From Nematostella vectensis (Eukaryota > Cnidaria > Anthozoa > Actiniaria > Edwardsiidae), in NCBI RefSeq assembly GCF_932526225.1, contig NC_064039.1:10124139-10188138 (forward strand): a stretch of 64,000 nt of DNA. Direction: 5' to 3'. Made by a program: the position numbers and the translations under genes. Shown one piece after another: positions 1 through 13,271 of the stretch. How positions within the stretch are numbered: position 1 is the first letter of the stretch; each line of letters opens with the position of its first letter. The notes beneath the pieces are model-generated. The model was not told the origin of the DNA, searched no databases, and worked only from the letters and a program-made list of their open reading frames with translations.

Positions 1-4
1 AAAG

Positions 5-413
5 AATTAAGCGGAAGAGTTATAATTAACTAAGAACATAAGTTAGTGTGTGACGTCAATAGAGATACTCAACTCAAGCTTCCATATCAATTGATGCCGT
101 TTTAACTTAGAGACTTTATTCTTATTCCAATTAGGAATATTATAACCAATTTAGGGAACCCTTTCATGCATACACTGTGTTATGGGTAATTACGTGGAAG
201 TTTGCAAGGCTGAAAACATTGCTGAAATAACACTCGTTGTTTCCTTAAAGGTCGTAAATTATTAAACGCCTTTTTCAATTAGGAGATAAAGCAATTAAGC
301 GGAAGAGTTATAATTAACTAAGAACTTAAGTTAGTGTGACGTCAATAGAGATACTCAACTCAAGCTTCCATATCAATTGATGCCGTTTTAACTTAGAGAC
401 TTTATTCTTATTC
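5..413. repeat. Direct duplication of a ~125-bp segment
   Basis: The block at about 5-133 recurs at about 293-413 with only a few differences (for example a GTGTGTGACG versus GTGTGACG deletion). The offset is about 288 bp. The spacer between them is not repeated. No open frame or known element was recognised. Confidence 0.85.
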
Positions 414-3400
414 TCAGATTAATAATTCTCGTTGTATGGGAATTGTCTAAGAAAGATCACAGTATATAAACATTTATAAAGTTTTATTTGATTTTGACTT
501 TACAATTCGTGAATGTATAAATGATATGAATGATGTAAGCGTAAGATTATAAAATTAAGTATTTATTTACATTAGTCACTATACGCTGCACAAATTGATT
601 TTAACTTTGGCCAATAGCTTGGGTCATTCTCCTATTTCATAAATTGTATAGCTTTATCGATTATACAAAAGAATTTACACAACAAGCTTCTACTTGTGAC
701 AAAAGTTTTTTTTTCCCAAAACCTGGCTTCCCATACATTTCAATTTTTTTTCTTGAAAAAGTTGTTTTTATTCTTTCAACTTCAGCGCTGATATTTATTT
801 TCTTTATATAAAGTGATGACATGGCACTAACAATGCAGGTTCATAAATAGTGATAAAACTTTCAATTATATCAGTCTTATTTTTCTGCACAGTCGAGCCC
901 GAGCCCTGGAACTCTTAGTTACATAGGGAAATCAGAAGCATTACGGGTATAAAAAAATATAAGACAAATGCCTGCATAGTATGTCAAATAAGACAAAGTA
1001 AGGTAAAGAAATAAAATTAACTACCAGACTACTGCAGTATATTCATTATGTCTTTCAAAAAAGGTTCGATTTATTGGTGTAAAGACATTCAAGAAAAAAT
1101 GCTTGTAGGGAAAGAGAAATACGAGTTAGAGTGGACGGATATTTGAGTTATTGAGGGTCATAATAAAACTTAGTGAAAATTAATTTGGCCCGAGCTATTC
1201 GGGATACGACTTTTTATTATTAAAAGCTGTAAGCTGAGGCATTAAAGCAAAGATTAACATATGAACTTCATCATGCATTAGCTTATCTTAACATTGCTTT
1301 GTTATTAATACACACTGCCCGTTAAGACCGTTTTACATTGCTGTATTTCTTCAGATTTATTTCAGCATTATTTTAAACTTTAAGTTAGTTTTGGTTTCTG
1401 TCATTTATTGTTCTTAAGCGGTCTCCCCTTATAGCAGTAACCACAGGAAACCCATTTCACCACAGAGAGCCCGCAGCTCTGGCATTCTCTCACCTCTGGA
1501 CTCGTTCCTCGAATTCTGGAATGGTCTGTTTCGGCTTTGCGAGCTCAACAACGCGGTCACTGGGCTCTGCTTTCATCGCGAGTGGGTTAACTTTAAGAAT
1601 TACAGACGGACGTCCACAGCTGAAATCGTACGATTCCCTTAAAAGTGAGAAAAAAGAAAATTAGTAAGCACAAGTAGAAAATTCTTGTAAACATGGTGAG
1701 ATAAGTGTAAAAAAGCGCTTATATTGTTCACTATTTGGTGATTCGGGCACGTGTTTTATTTGGAAATAATTTCACATTACGTTTGTGTTGCAACGGTGTA
1801 AATAGAGAATTAGCTATGAGCTAAGCTCATTTTTACGAGCTTTGTCTCTTACAAATCTCTTTTTCTGTTAACACATCACAGAAACGCTTGCTACCGACGT
1901 AATATTGAATAACAAAAGTAAGTAATATCATTGCCTCAGAGGGACACAGACCCCTTTTTCGTTCGTCTTCGCGCTAGCTCCCGCTTCCGATCTCCGTGTC
2001 GCCCTTGGCCCCGAGGATGCTCCGGACAGGAAACTAGAATATTTCTAAACGTTTTGTTACTCACGTCGGTATCCTATCAGGATGGTCTAGTCGATAGTCT
2101 TTCTTGGGCGTAGCGAGCTCCTCTAGTCGTGGCGTGCCCTTATATGATAGTGCATTTTTGGAGACTGGCCACATCATCGACTGATCTCCCCAGTTGATTG
2201 GCCTACGAATAGATGGAGAAAACTTTATCAGCTCCAAAATCTTAAGTGGAGCTTAATCTGGGTGTTTTTCTTTAATGTCTCTTCTAATGTTAATGTTCTA
2301 CTGTTTTAATAATGCCTAGCGGTGGATGTTTGCATGGACCGCGCAGCGTATGTTGATAGAAGGGGCGGTAGAGGGGCGGTAGTAGTTAGGAGGGTTGGGA
2401 AGGTATTCCCCCCATCTGCGTGAAATATTTCCTGTTAAGATAAATAAATATTATAACTGTTTATATCAGGTGAAATATTTCCTGTTAAGATAAATAACTG
2501 TTTTCGTGTTTACCTGCGCAAAAGAAATATTATCACAAAACAAATCTAGATATAAACATTTTCTTTACGTAAAACAATCTTTGTTTGTGTTGTCTTTTGA
2601 AGGAGGCTTGTTTTTTGAAGACAACAAAAATGTTGTCTTATCCTTGGAAAAGGTTTGACCCTTTGCTAGTAAAAGCCTACTCTGAAAAAGCGACCAACAT
2701 CCCAAGAGCTCTGTGAGCAGAGTACTAAAAGGAGAGTGTAAGATCGACAAAAAGTGTCTAAAATGCGCTACCATATCAATCACAACTGTGTCAGTATCGT
2801 GTCCCATTTTGTGCCTGCAACAACGTGATATGTAGTGCGAATTCCAATAAGTAAACCATAAATAAACTTACCAAAAACTTGTCATCCATACTGCCTTGTT
2901 CTCCTTTGGCCTGGCTAACTTGACGAACCGCGACCTTTAGGTAGAGACAGAAGCAATTAATGGTAAGTCAAACACCGATAAGGCCTCTCCAAACACGCTC
3001 AATCTCGCGTTTAATCAAGCCATTACAGTACTGCTAAGCATAACTCCTTGAATTTACTCACATTCCGTGGTCTCGGTATGCCTCCTGGAAGCTTGGCATC
3101 GGGTGGTTAATTCTAAACACTAAAAAAATCACAAAAACGATCGTTAGATAAAATAACATGGGAAGAAGCGGTTTGGAAGTGGTTATAAAAACAGCTCCTC
3201 TTGGATTAGCTCGCATCACCTTCTGTCATGGTGGGCCTAACGAAATCAACACTTGAACAAAGTTGGATATTAACTAAGAAACAACTATTAAGAAAGCCTC
3301 ACAGCGTTTGAAATATAACATGAAAAATAGACACTGGATTTTGCCATGAATTAGCGTCTTTTGGAATTGCCATGGAAACCTCCTCACTCGTGTGTGAGTG

Positions 3401-6400
3401 AAAAAATGACTACTCAGTGTTGGCCAGAAACTCGGGATTTGATTGGCTGCTTTTGGGTCATTTGGGGGTTCGCTTCCAAAAATAATAGAGCAATTTCCCA
3501 GGGGGGCTGGTGGTCTAGAGCCAGACAATTCTTCACATGCTAATTAGTGGTTAACCCAACCTGTCGAGATATGAATAGCTGGCAAGAGCCCGTTGGATTA
3601 AATTCCATAAAGTAGGTAGATAGCTTCTATAAGGAGTTTTATTCTTCGCGCAATACAAAAAAACGCATTCTAGCTGTGTCTCAATGCTGTAATTAGCATA
3701 TAGGTTAAACACCAACTTTCTTTTGTTAGCAAATGCATCGCTTTCAAATTTACACAAAACACTTCTTATGGCAGGTAAAACAAATACTTTTTTCAGTCAA
3801 TACATACAGCGTCAATATCCAAATCCAAAATACACTTTGACACGAAATTTCATTTCATTTCTGTAACTAAAAAATACTTTTTTGTTAGTCATCTGTTCGG
3901 TTTCTATGACAACACCGCTGACTATGAGAATAAAACGGCGATAGCAACTTTCTAGATAAAAATCACAAGACGTTTTATATGAATTTCATTTTTGTGTTTT
4001 TTTTTCAAATTCTTTATTACATTTACCTAAGAACAAATTGAATTAGAGAACACTCTTTGTCGTTATTAAAGAACGACATTTTAGTGCCGAGAGCATAATT
4101 ATAACAAAATGGTCGTAGAAATTTTGCCGTATGATAATTTTGACTTGGTAGTTTTTTAAATGTTTGTTTTCTATTTAAAATGTATGTGACTTGCCAGAGA
4201 AATATATTACACAATGCTTGTTTCCAAAACAAACCGGTAAGTTCGCAAACTATATTTGTTATCTTAATTCAAAGTCACGAATGACTTTGTATGACTTTTT
4301 TGTCAAAGAGAATTCGGCTTTTAGGTACTGCTATCGGTAACACAAACCTTTTTTGTTTCGAAAACTTTTTTCAGAAGACGATGCTCTCCTAGCCTCCATC
4401 TCTTATTCCGCCCCGTAACAACTGGTCTGATATTGGTTTGCTTTCCGGCTAATTATAATACAAACGACGTCAAAAGTTTTATAGAAATCTCCCGCTAAGA
4501 CGGGATACGACGGAGCTCATTGGTCAAAAAATATATTTAACAGCACAAGCTATTGTTACTCAAGCAGCAGGATCAATAGTTTTTAGACATTCTTCTCTTG
4601 CAAGCTTTCGTTGTGATACATTTGGCTAGCAACGAGCAGACGAGACAATTCCATCTCAAAAAACACATTCTGTTTTTAGTGGCACTTGACTTGACTTGAC
4701 TTAGTGGCATTTGGCTTGCCTTGTTATGATGTGTTATGATAAACTCATAGTACCAATAGTTACACTTGTGATCATCATCGATCGCTATTCTTCGGAAGCA
4801 ACTTCATATAAAGATCTTCTTTCTTTGTGGTTGCATTTGACACGTATAAGTCTTTTCGAAAAAGGAAATTTGAAATGTGGAACTGAAAAATGTGATCTGA
4901 TCAAGAAGCTAATTCTCCTAGTACCCGAGGGTAACTGTGAGTCTAAGGGTGGACTTCAAAATACCGAAGCAGATTTCGTTTTGAAATATATTTGAAAAAA
5001 ATGCCAAGAATGATAACCCGCATAATAACGCAGATTTATGAGGGAGTTATTTAGTTTAACCAGCGTGTCACTATTGGCAAACTGTGCCAGATGGTTTCCA
5101 TGGTTTCATGTTTGTATGTTTCATACTTCATGATTCTATCCAGGCACGTAATATAAAAAAGGGTATTCTAGTTAACCTCGCCTTACTAGTTATGGCGGCG
5201 CTATGATGTAATTCACTGTTTAATGGCATTTGAAGGGATTGAGAATTTCGCGCTTAATTTAAATGAATTGTGAGAGAATTTCAGAGCCAAGTTGTAAAAT
5301 CTGCTGCTGACAGACCTCTGATAAAATTAGATGACTGTAAAGCGGACTGTCCATACTCACGTCGTTCTCTCCTCTCCTTTTGCTGCGCCGTTTCTTCTTT
5401 TTCACCTCTTTGCTTCCTTCTCTGCTTTTCTTTCACTTCTTCTAGAAGTTGTGTAAGTTCTACAAGTCAAAAGGGAGAGAAATCTTAGAAAACATGTCTA
5501 GAAAGATTAGCGGTTTTGCTCAATTTTCTTACCGGCGTTTATTTGCATTCTCATAATTCTTTTGCCTGTTAGATATGATTTAACTAGTCTGACCTTATGA
5601 TTGTCAAATCTTTTACGTATCAGGCCGATTCGTTAAGGGTTCCTAAGGAATATTTTTAATCATGCTTTTATCATTGTTCTATAATCAATGTTTTCTTTTA
5701 ACCGGCGAGCCACAATTAGTAAGGTGATAAAAATATCACGCTCATCAAATCAAAAGTTAAAAGAAAGAAAGAAATTCGCATTTTCAGTGCCCTACTTATC
5801 CTGTTACAACTTTTTATATTTCTTGCTAGCTGCGCACAAAAAAGCTACACATTCATACATGATGGACAACATAGTAGAAGAGTCTTGGAGGTTGCCAAGA
5901 GATAAAAAAAAAGCACCAAAATAGACGGATAGATATTTTTCTCTATAGATCACAGCAACCGTCTAAGGAACCTGGTTACTGCCTCCCTACTAATGCGCGG
6001 GTGAGTCTGGTTCTTGTTCATTGTACAATTCGCTAGATAGCGGTGCTGGGGCCGTAATCTGCAAGCCTAGCTGTAAAGCTTGAGCTGCCACCACATAGGA
6101 TGATTCAGCGCACGTCTGGATGTATTGTCTCTCATTTACCGTTTTTGTTGCTGATTATGAGTTCAAACTTCATCCGATTATTTTTTTGTCCCGGCTATGC
6201 TTCCTACTTTTTAAATGGATATCATTCGCTAGGCTCGTTGCATGAGGCGATCCATTCTCGAGGAAGGGGTCGGGGATTAATTGCCATCCAACACCCCCTC
6301 CCCTTGGGGATAGAAGGAGAACAGAGTAAAATGTGCTTCATAGAGCAAATAAATAATGGAATCTTTAATGAGAATAAACTTTCTTTGCTCTTTACTTCAA

Positions 6401-6440
6401 CTCATAATTTTCGTTGCCTCGCCACATGTTCTTCCTTCCA
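414..6440. other. Intergenic DNA, no gene recognised
   Basis: All open frames here are short and lack splice-site support or recognisable motifs. A small direct repeat (GAAATATTTCCTGTTAAGAT) occurs at about 2425 and 2472. The sequence is AT-rich with scattered T and A runs. I see nothing else to annotate. Confidence 0.5.
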
Positions 6441-6444
6441 TAAG

Positions 6445-6960
6445 CTTACACAACTCTAACGTGCCGTCACGTTATCTATTCCCCACAAGACCTTATCACT
6501 CTTGCGTGACATTCTACGTTACCCTATCCACCGCCCGTAAGCCCTTACAACTCTTGCGTGACGCCCTATTGTAACGCGATATACGTCTTTACCACCCTCA
6601 CGTGACTCTCTACGTCACGCTATCTATGCCCCGCGAGCCCTTACCACTCTTGCGTGACGCTCTATTGAAACGCTATATACGCCTTATGCCTAGTGCACAC
6701 TAGCAACATAACAACATAACGACATGGGCGCGCGCACTATGTTTAGCCCGACATAACGACATGGACATAATGACATAAAAGAAAAAACATTTTTTCTCAT
6801 ATGTCGTTATGTCCATGTCGGTATATCGAAGATAAGAGTGCGCTCGCCCATGTCGTTATGTCGATATGTCGCTGCACTAGGCATTAACAACTCTTACGTG
6901 ACCCTCTACGTCACGCTATCCACCCTCTTACCACTTTTCCGTGACGAGGCCATTGATCGC
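6445..6960. repeat. Degenerate ~48-bp tandem array interrupted by a MITE
   Basis: Variants of CCCTTACCACTCTTGCGTGACG followed by CTCTACGTCACGCTATC-like sequence recur about every 48 bp (near 6491, 6541, 6588, 6637 and again after 6884). The array resumes in register after the MITE at 6687-6883, which shows that the MITE inserted into it. Confidence 0.8.
6687..6883. mobile_element. PIF/Harbinger-like MITE with TTA target duplication
   Basis: The element is 197 bp and largely palindromic. It starts TGCCTAGTGCA and ends TGCACTAGGCA, with inner arms of repeated ACATAACGACATG-type motifs in opposite orientations. It is flanked on both sides by TTA (6684-6686 and 6884-6886). A 3-bp TWA duplication is the hallmark of PIF/Harbinger elements; the superfamily assignment is inference. 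It carries no open frame and so is non-autonomous. Confidence 0.85.
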
Positions 6961-7257
6961 ATGGACGCAGCGTACGGAGATGACTTCCCAGATGAGGTAG
7001 GGCTGATAGGCGGCAGTATGAGTCTCTTGGAATCTGAGCCGCTGCTATCCTCTTGGACATTCTCCTTGCTCGAGGGTCCAGCTGATAGGATATTAATTTT
7101 AGAACAATTAAACTAATAGCTTTGTGAGCCAGCTTGGGATTGGCTGAGGGGGAGGGGGTAGTATTTGTCGATTCTTCAATAAGAATCTACCCATTTTTTG
7201 CGCATGCGCCTTTGAACGCGCCTGACTTTTTTCAATTATGATAGTTGGTGATGATCA

Positions 7258-7880
7258 TTATAAATATACTGTTGATATAGATATATGCTGTTGTTGTTGT
7301 TGTATTGTTGTTAGTGATAATGGTGATTATGATGGCGGTGATTGATATTTTCTTGTTGTTCTTAGCTGCTGGTGGTGGTTGTGTTGTTATTGTTTGTGAT
7401 GATGTTGATGCCGTTAAAAGTAATGATGATGACGTTAGGTGTTGTGTTGTTGTTGTTGATGATGATAATGATTGATAATGATGAATGTCGTCATGGTGAT
7501 GATGTTGGTGTTGTGCTGTTGTTGGTGGTGATGATGTTAATGGTGATGAATGTGATCGTGTTGTTCTTGGTTGTGGTGGTGATAATGATGAATGTGATGC
7601 TGTCTTGATGTTTTCGTTCCTTGCTATTGTTGTTGGTTTTGTGTTGTCGGACGGTGGTGATGATACCGATAAATGTGATGTTGTTATCGATGTTTTCTTT
7701 CTTGTCTTGTTGTTTGTTGTGATAGTGATACCGATGAATGTGATGTTGTTATTGATGTTCTCGTTCTTGTTATTGGTTGTGAATGTGATACCAATGAATA
7801 TGATGTTGTTATCGATATTTTCGTTCTTGTTATTGTTGTTGGTTATGTGGTGTTAGTGATAATAACGATGAATGCAATCT
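7258..7880. repeat. G/T-rich strand-asymmetric degenerate tandem repeat
   Basis: The plus strand is dominated by GTTGTT, GATGAT and TGATG motifs and has very few C residues. From about 7530 a degenerate unit of roughly 62-66 bp recurs, built on GATGAATGTGATGTTGTTAT followed by GATGTTTTCGTTCTTGTT-like sequence. Open frames here are hydrophobic or low-complexity artefacts of the repeat. Confidence 0.75.
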
Positions 7881-8195
7881 TGTTAATGCTCTCCTTGTGG
7901 TTATTGTTGCGGTTGTTGCTACTGGGGGGGGATGGTGCTTACCGCTCTTTCTGACTCGCCCAGCAGACTTCTCTTGTTTTGGTGCGGGGGTTTTCCGTCC
8001 CTGTCTAGTTCTCTTATCGTCCTTTGGCTGCTCAACAGTCGTCGCTGTTGGACCAATGGTTGTATTTTCCTCATCTGTCATTCAAGAAAGGTGAAATGAG
8101 ATACGTAAGGACAAAATTGATTGCCACGCCCCAATACCCCCCTCTGGTGATGTCCTTTAAAGAAACAAGTTTGATATACATCTTAACCCTATTCA

Positions 8196-9086
8196 GACTG
8201 GGGGGGGGGGGGGGGGGCTCTTTAAGCCCCCCCCTCCGGTAAAATTGCTATAACTTCTGAACCATAAAAGCTAAGAGGCTAAAACTTGGTGACTTTTCCT
8301 AAAATCTATCTGCGGACGTTTTGATGTCATTGACATGTCCAGGAGGCGCTCCATGTTACCATGGCAACCGTTTTTTCACACATAGGTTTCCCCAAAAACT
8401 AAAAACTATAGTGATTTTTTTTTATATTTTGGTTTCTGTTTTTAAGATTTAAATGCCTCTTTTGACTTGAATTGACTTTTGACTCTATTAATTTGTTAAG
8501 GTGACAAGTTTCACAACAGCGCTAGAATTTTTTTTACCTCGAATATTTGGGGGAGAGGTGGGTACATTTTGCTCTCTCAAAGCTGTTAAAAAATGTCACT
8601 AGATTAACTAGATGACACTTTAAAAGCTGATATTATACATTTATCATTACTATGAGCAGTAATACATGCATATAAATACTTTTTTTTTTTACAATAATTA
8701 CATATTTGTTTTTCTTTTGCAAAAATCAAAAGAATCCTAGATGGCGGATCAAAGATGGCGGACCCAAGATGGCGAAAATTCTTCTAAAAAATGATTATAA
8801 ACGTTTTTATGGCCTTCTTGCATTGTAAAGCCGTTAAAATTTTGACATATCTAAATGATGTAAAATGATTTCAACCCGATATCTCATAATTTAGGCAATA
8901 TTTGAATATCTAGACATCGTATTTATGACATCAATGTGACGTCATAATTGATTCGACCACACCCAAAATAGGGCGTGACGATTCTTTGCATACTGGTGAT
9001 TATTGTCTGTAAGTTTGATGGTCAAGCGGTTCATGAAATACGGAGGGGGGGCCTTTTAGCCCCCCCCCCCCCCCCCCCCCCAGTCA
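8196..9086. mobile_element. Inverted-repeat element with G/C-homopolymer ends
   Basis: The left end reads GACTGGGG, 18 G in all, then GGCTCTTTAAGCCCCCCCC and TCCG. The right end is the near reverse complement: CGGAGGGGGGGCCTTTTAGC, then 23 C, then AGTC. The interior has no open frame but contains ATGGCGGA-type repeats near 8740-8775. I could not define a target duplication, so the exact termini and superfamily are open. Confidence 0.6.
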
Positions 9087-9392
9087 CAGACAGCCCAAAA
9101 TACCCCAGTCTATATTACTGCTGCGTATAATTATTTTCCAGTCATTAAGATGGAAAAAATTTCATCGTTCTCATTCCTAGGAAGGTAAGGGTCTATATTT
9201 GTTTTGGGAATTAATAAAGATGATAAGAAGACAAACCCCTTTCGTTTTTTTTTTTTTTAGATTTAGATTAGAAAGATGAAAATAGATATAACAAAACGGC
9301 AAAGAACAAAATTATTCTCCGAGGGACCCATACATAAAGCACGGACACACTTATCAAAACCTGTATCAAACTGTTAAATCCTATCACACCCA

Positions 9393-12300
9393 TTAAAATA
9401 TGCCATATTTGTCAGTAGAACATTTCAAATGTTCATTGAAATTCGAAACCATCGCGAATGTATAGTAAACATTCCCTGTGTTGCTATTTGAAAGTCTCTC
9501 ATTCGTACCGTATCTTTCCTCTACATCTTCTATTTGCAGATCTCCTAACGAGTTATCTTGCGTTTCAGTTATATTAATCTGCGGCGGCGGCTTATCCATG
9601 ATCATTTCATCCCCTGCTTTCCATGAAAATCGTCGTTCTGTGCTAGATCACATCTCTTAAAATGAGTTTTGTATTTTGATCTACCAAACGCTCTTATCGC
9701 CTAGTAACCGGCTTTTGCCATCAAATGACTAAACGTTAATTTTTGATGAGCAACAGATGATCATCATTAAGTATAAGCTCAAAGCCGTTTCGTTTTCCTG
9801 TTGTCCAATCCCATTTAACAACTGCAGTTACAGGTTTTGTTCAATTTGCAGGATTGTTAATATAAATAATGACTGAAATGGAACTCAAATCACGGTCATT
9901 ATTATGACTTTTCATTTTTTGCTCATTCTTACTTATCCTATCTCCTAACCGTTCTTTTTAAGGCTTAGTTATCGTCGCAGATTGATCTACTGTGACAAGT
10001 TGTGGCCTTTATGCAAGGATGATTCTGTCCAAATCAGAATATTTGGCGGCAGTTACAGGATGAGGTCAAAGACTAGCGCTTCATTTAATAGTTGCTCTAT
10101 GCAGTCCCATTACCCTCTTATCTCAAGAAAATTCAAAAGCTGTCTGAAAGAGTACAGTTTTTGGCTTTTTATATCACCCTCACTCTTCTGCTCTAACTTA
10201 GAATAAATATATTAAATAATCATCCGCGCAGATACCGCGCGGGGAGGATGGAGACATCGTCATCGGCGTCATCGTCTGTCTCAGATAAAGTTATCTAGTG
10301 TTTTTGTTTACATTCTTTTACTTTTTTCGGCCATATTTTATTTTCTTAACTTTTTTTCCTGAAAATGAAAACAATCATTCTCCGAAAATGACAATAGCAA
10401 CAAAAGCTCATGAAAGGGAATTGTAAAAATGAAGAGATAACACAAAGTTCTGCAGACTCGACTTTTAATTTGTCACCCGTCAAGCATTGGCGACACAGAT
10501 ACTTAGTTTATCGGGCATGCGTTTTGCTTCGACTAAACATGACGTATTGCTATTCCCAGTCCCTCGCGCACTCACCTGAGCTAGTGTATAAGGACAAGCT
10601 GGCTTCAGACCCCCTGCGGCTGCTAAACCGACTGCTCATGGCACGACTAGGATAACTGCTGTACTCAGTAACCACAGATCGCAGGCTCACGCTTCGCCTC
10701 GTCTTGGAGCTGTGGTAGCTGAATGGAGTCTCAGGAGGACGCATGCTTGTCTTACTTGAGAGACAGCGGTCGCTCAAAAACCCTGAGTCGTCTATGTACA
10801 GCGGGCGCAGCTGCTTACTTCTACTTCTACGTGGGACGAAGGCGGTTGATGTGGTAGACATGCTTGCCCGTGATTGGCTGGATAATATTGACGAGGACAT
10901 GGCGCTAGACCTTGCAGTAGACGGGATTCTCTTTGCTTGTTTCTTTTGCTCTATTTGTCGTTGGGTCTTTTGTGATCGTCTCGACGTGGTCGACATCGCA
11001 TCTGCTGTTTCATTGATGATAAATCTCACTTTACAAGGGAGAATTTTTACCAATTTATTTTAACAGATATTGATAAAAACCCTTAAAGCATTTTACATAT
11101 AAAACCTTTGGATACTAAATTACATATACTATTGATAAACGCCTCTTCGCCTTTGGATATTTAAATTTCATATATACTATTGATTAACGCCTCTTCAATA
11201 TTACTTCCATACCAACTCATATTTAGGTATGAATTGACGTGATATGGGGTTTTGAGGCAAGGGGTTATATAATATAAGTTTTCTACTCACCGTCCGGTCG
11301 AGGTTCTTTCGCGTTCTTGTCGCCTTTTCGTGGCCTTCTTCTCGGCTCTACGACGGAGGCACGAGAGCTAAAGCTTGTCGCTTCTCGCGCAGGCCTTGTA
11401 CTGAGTCTAGGAATTCTTTTCTTTCTATTTGTGAAATCGAAACCATAAACGTCGTTTTCCATCTCTTTTGGTTTCATACTCACAGTTTTTAAGTTCTTCT
11501 TTTTCGGTTGTGGTGCTTTTGCCGTTGATTGCCTAGATTGTGGCTTGATCTTTGGAAGAGCTTCGGTTTTGTGTCGGCTTGACAGTCTACTACGCGGCTT
11601 TTGCGTGACATTAGCGTTACTTCTCGGTAAAGCTGGGAGTGATAGAGTACGGTTACCCTTGCGTGACCGAAGAGCGCTCCTTGTCACGCTTACCCTAGCC
11701 GGTCGACTTGTTGGCCTTGATCTCGATATGTCCTCATCCACCACAAGAGCCCTAGACTTCTTACGCCCGCGAAGATTCGGCTCCGACCTCATGGCGTAAT
11801 TACTAATCTGTAGCACACCTCCAAGCCCTACACTCTTTCGTCCACTTTTGCGCGACTCATTGCTTCGTCTGCCTAAGCTACGCTTACTTGAGCTTCGACT
11901 TAAACTAGTACTAGCATGAGAAGCAATGGACTTGGACCGTTCTGACTGATCAGAAGCAGCTGTAGATAGATTGGATTTCTTGCTTTTCGGTGTCTTCCTA
12001 GAATTCGATCTCCTACTCCGTGGAGTATTAGTCTTAGTTTCTCTTGGGTTCCTTCTACTTGGTGGCCTACTGTTTGAGATGCTATACCCGCCTCCGCTAT
12101 AGTTGCTCCACCTTGTCCAGTTCCTGATGGTAATGTAAGACCCTTTGCTCATGACTGTGGCAGTGGCCTGCTCTCTCACACTTGACCGTGAGTACCTTGT
12201 CCCATTGCTAAATGCAGAGATAGAACTCTCAGGAGTAAGACTTCTACCCGCCTTAGCTCTTTTTCTCTCTTGTTCGTTTGCGAATTTCTTCATTGCAAAT

Positions 12301-13271
12301 TCATTTTTATTCAGGACATAAGATGGAACAGAGCTTGCGACCGAAGGTGGTTTCTCGTCCACACTTATAACGCTTTCGTGTACAGAAGCGATAGTAGGTA
12401 TACTGCTAACGCTTTCTACTACACTACTTTGCCTGGAAATCTGACTTGTACGAGAAGCTCTACTTTTCTTGGACATCTGGCTTTTTCCAGATAGTCTACT
12501 TTGCTTGGACAATTGACTTTTTCCAGATTGTCTACCTTTCTCGGAAATTTGACTTTTGTTTCCAGGAGTTGTTGTTCCAAGACGTGTTGTCGTCTCCTTG
12601 TCCTCGTCCTCCTCCTCCTCGTCATCATCGTCATCCTCGTCGCCTAATATCTCATCCAGATCATCATCACCGGAATCTGCGGAGCTGCTAGTGCGGACGG
12701 AGCCGTCCGTCGTACTGTAGGCCTTCTTCCGTGGCGCGGGAGTCACGGGGGTGGAAGGCGCAGTACTTGTCACGTAAGCATCACTGTCTTCTTCCACCAC
12801 CTTATTGCCGGCTTCCTCCATCGCCCTCTTGGCAGCCTCCTTCTCCGCCATCTTTTTAGGGTCCTCATATGGTATGTAGTCATCTAGGTCCTCCTCCGTG
12901 TACTTTATGTATTGTACCGGCGGCTTACGGGGGGTAGGGACCGTACTAGGATTTCTACTCATTCCCTCGGGGTTTCTCCTGACCGATTCCCGGGCTGGCC
13001 GGTAAAACGATTCATTACTGCTTCGTCGCCGATGTTGCGTCGGAGCCCTGTTGGACATCTTTGTGATGGTCGCTCCTCTTTCAGCCTGTTTTTTCCCGCG
13101 GCTTCGCCAGGATCCAGTAGATCGTTTAGCACTGCGGCCGTCAGCAGCCGTTCTCTGCGGGACCCTCCGTCGAATACCCGCACCGCTGTCTTCATTTTGG
13201 AACTGTTTTTCGAACTTTTTCAAGTTCTCAGTTGTCAGGGGTAACGGTCTCGTTCGAGCGCCTCTTTCCAT
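9393..13271 (-). CDS. Unrecognised Ser/Arg-rich disordered protein, four exons
   Basis: No domain is recognised. The model has exons 13271-11291, 11004-10576, 10275-10236 and 9642-9393, with donors GTGAGT, GTGAGT and GTATCT and AG acceptors. Phases agree at every junction, giving 899 residues. The start ATG follows an in-frame stop. The protein is basic and disordered. An acidic tract (DEDDDDDEEEEDED) lies near residue 220, followed by four 12-residue repeats of the KSQxSxxSRxSG type (about 12430-12560) and long Ser/Arg-rich stretches. If the last intron is retained, the frame stops at 10220 after 821 residues. An alternative exon 2 acceptor at 11028 is also in phase and would add 8 residues. 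Composition suggests a scaffold or cytoskeletal/nuclear protein, but that is inference. Exon 1 is very well supported; exons 3 and 4 rest on splice and phase agreement. Confidence 0.7.
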
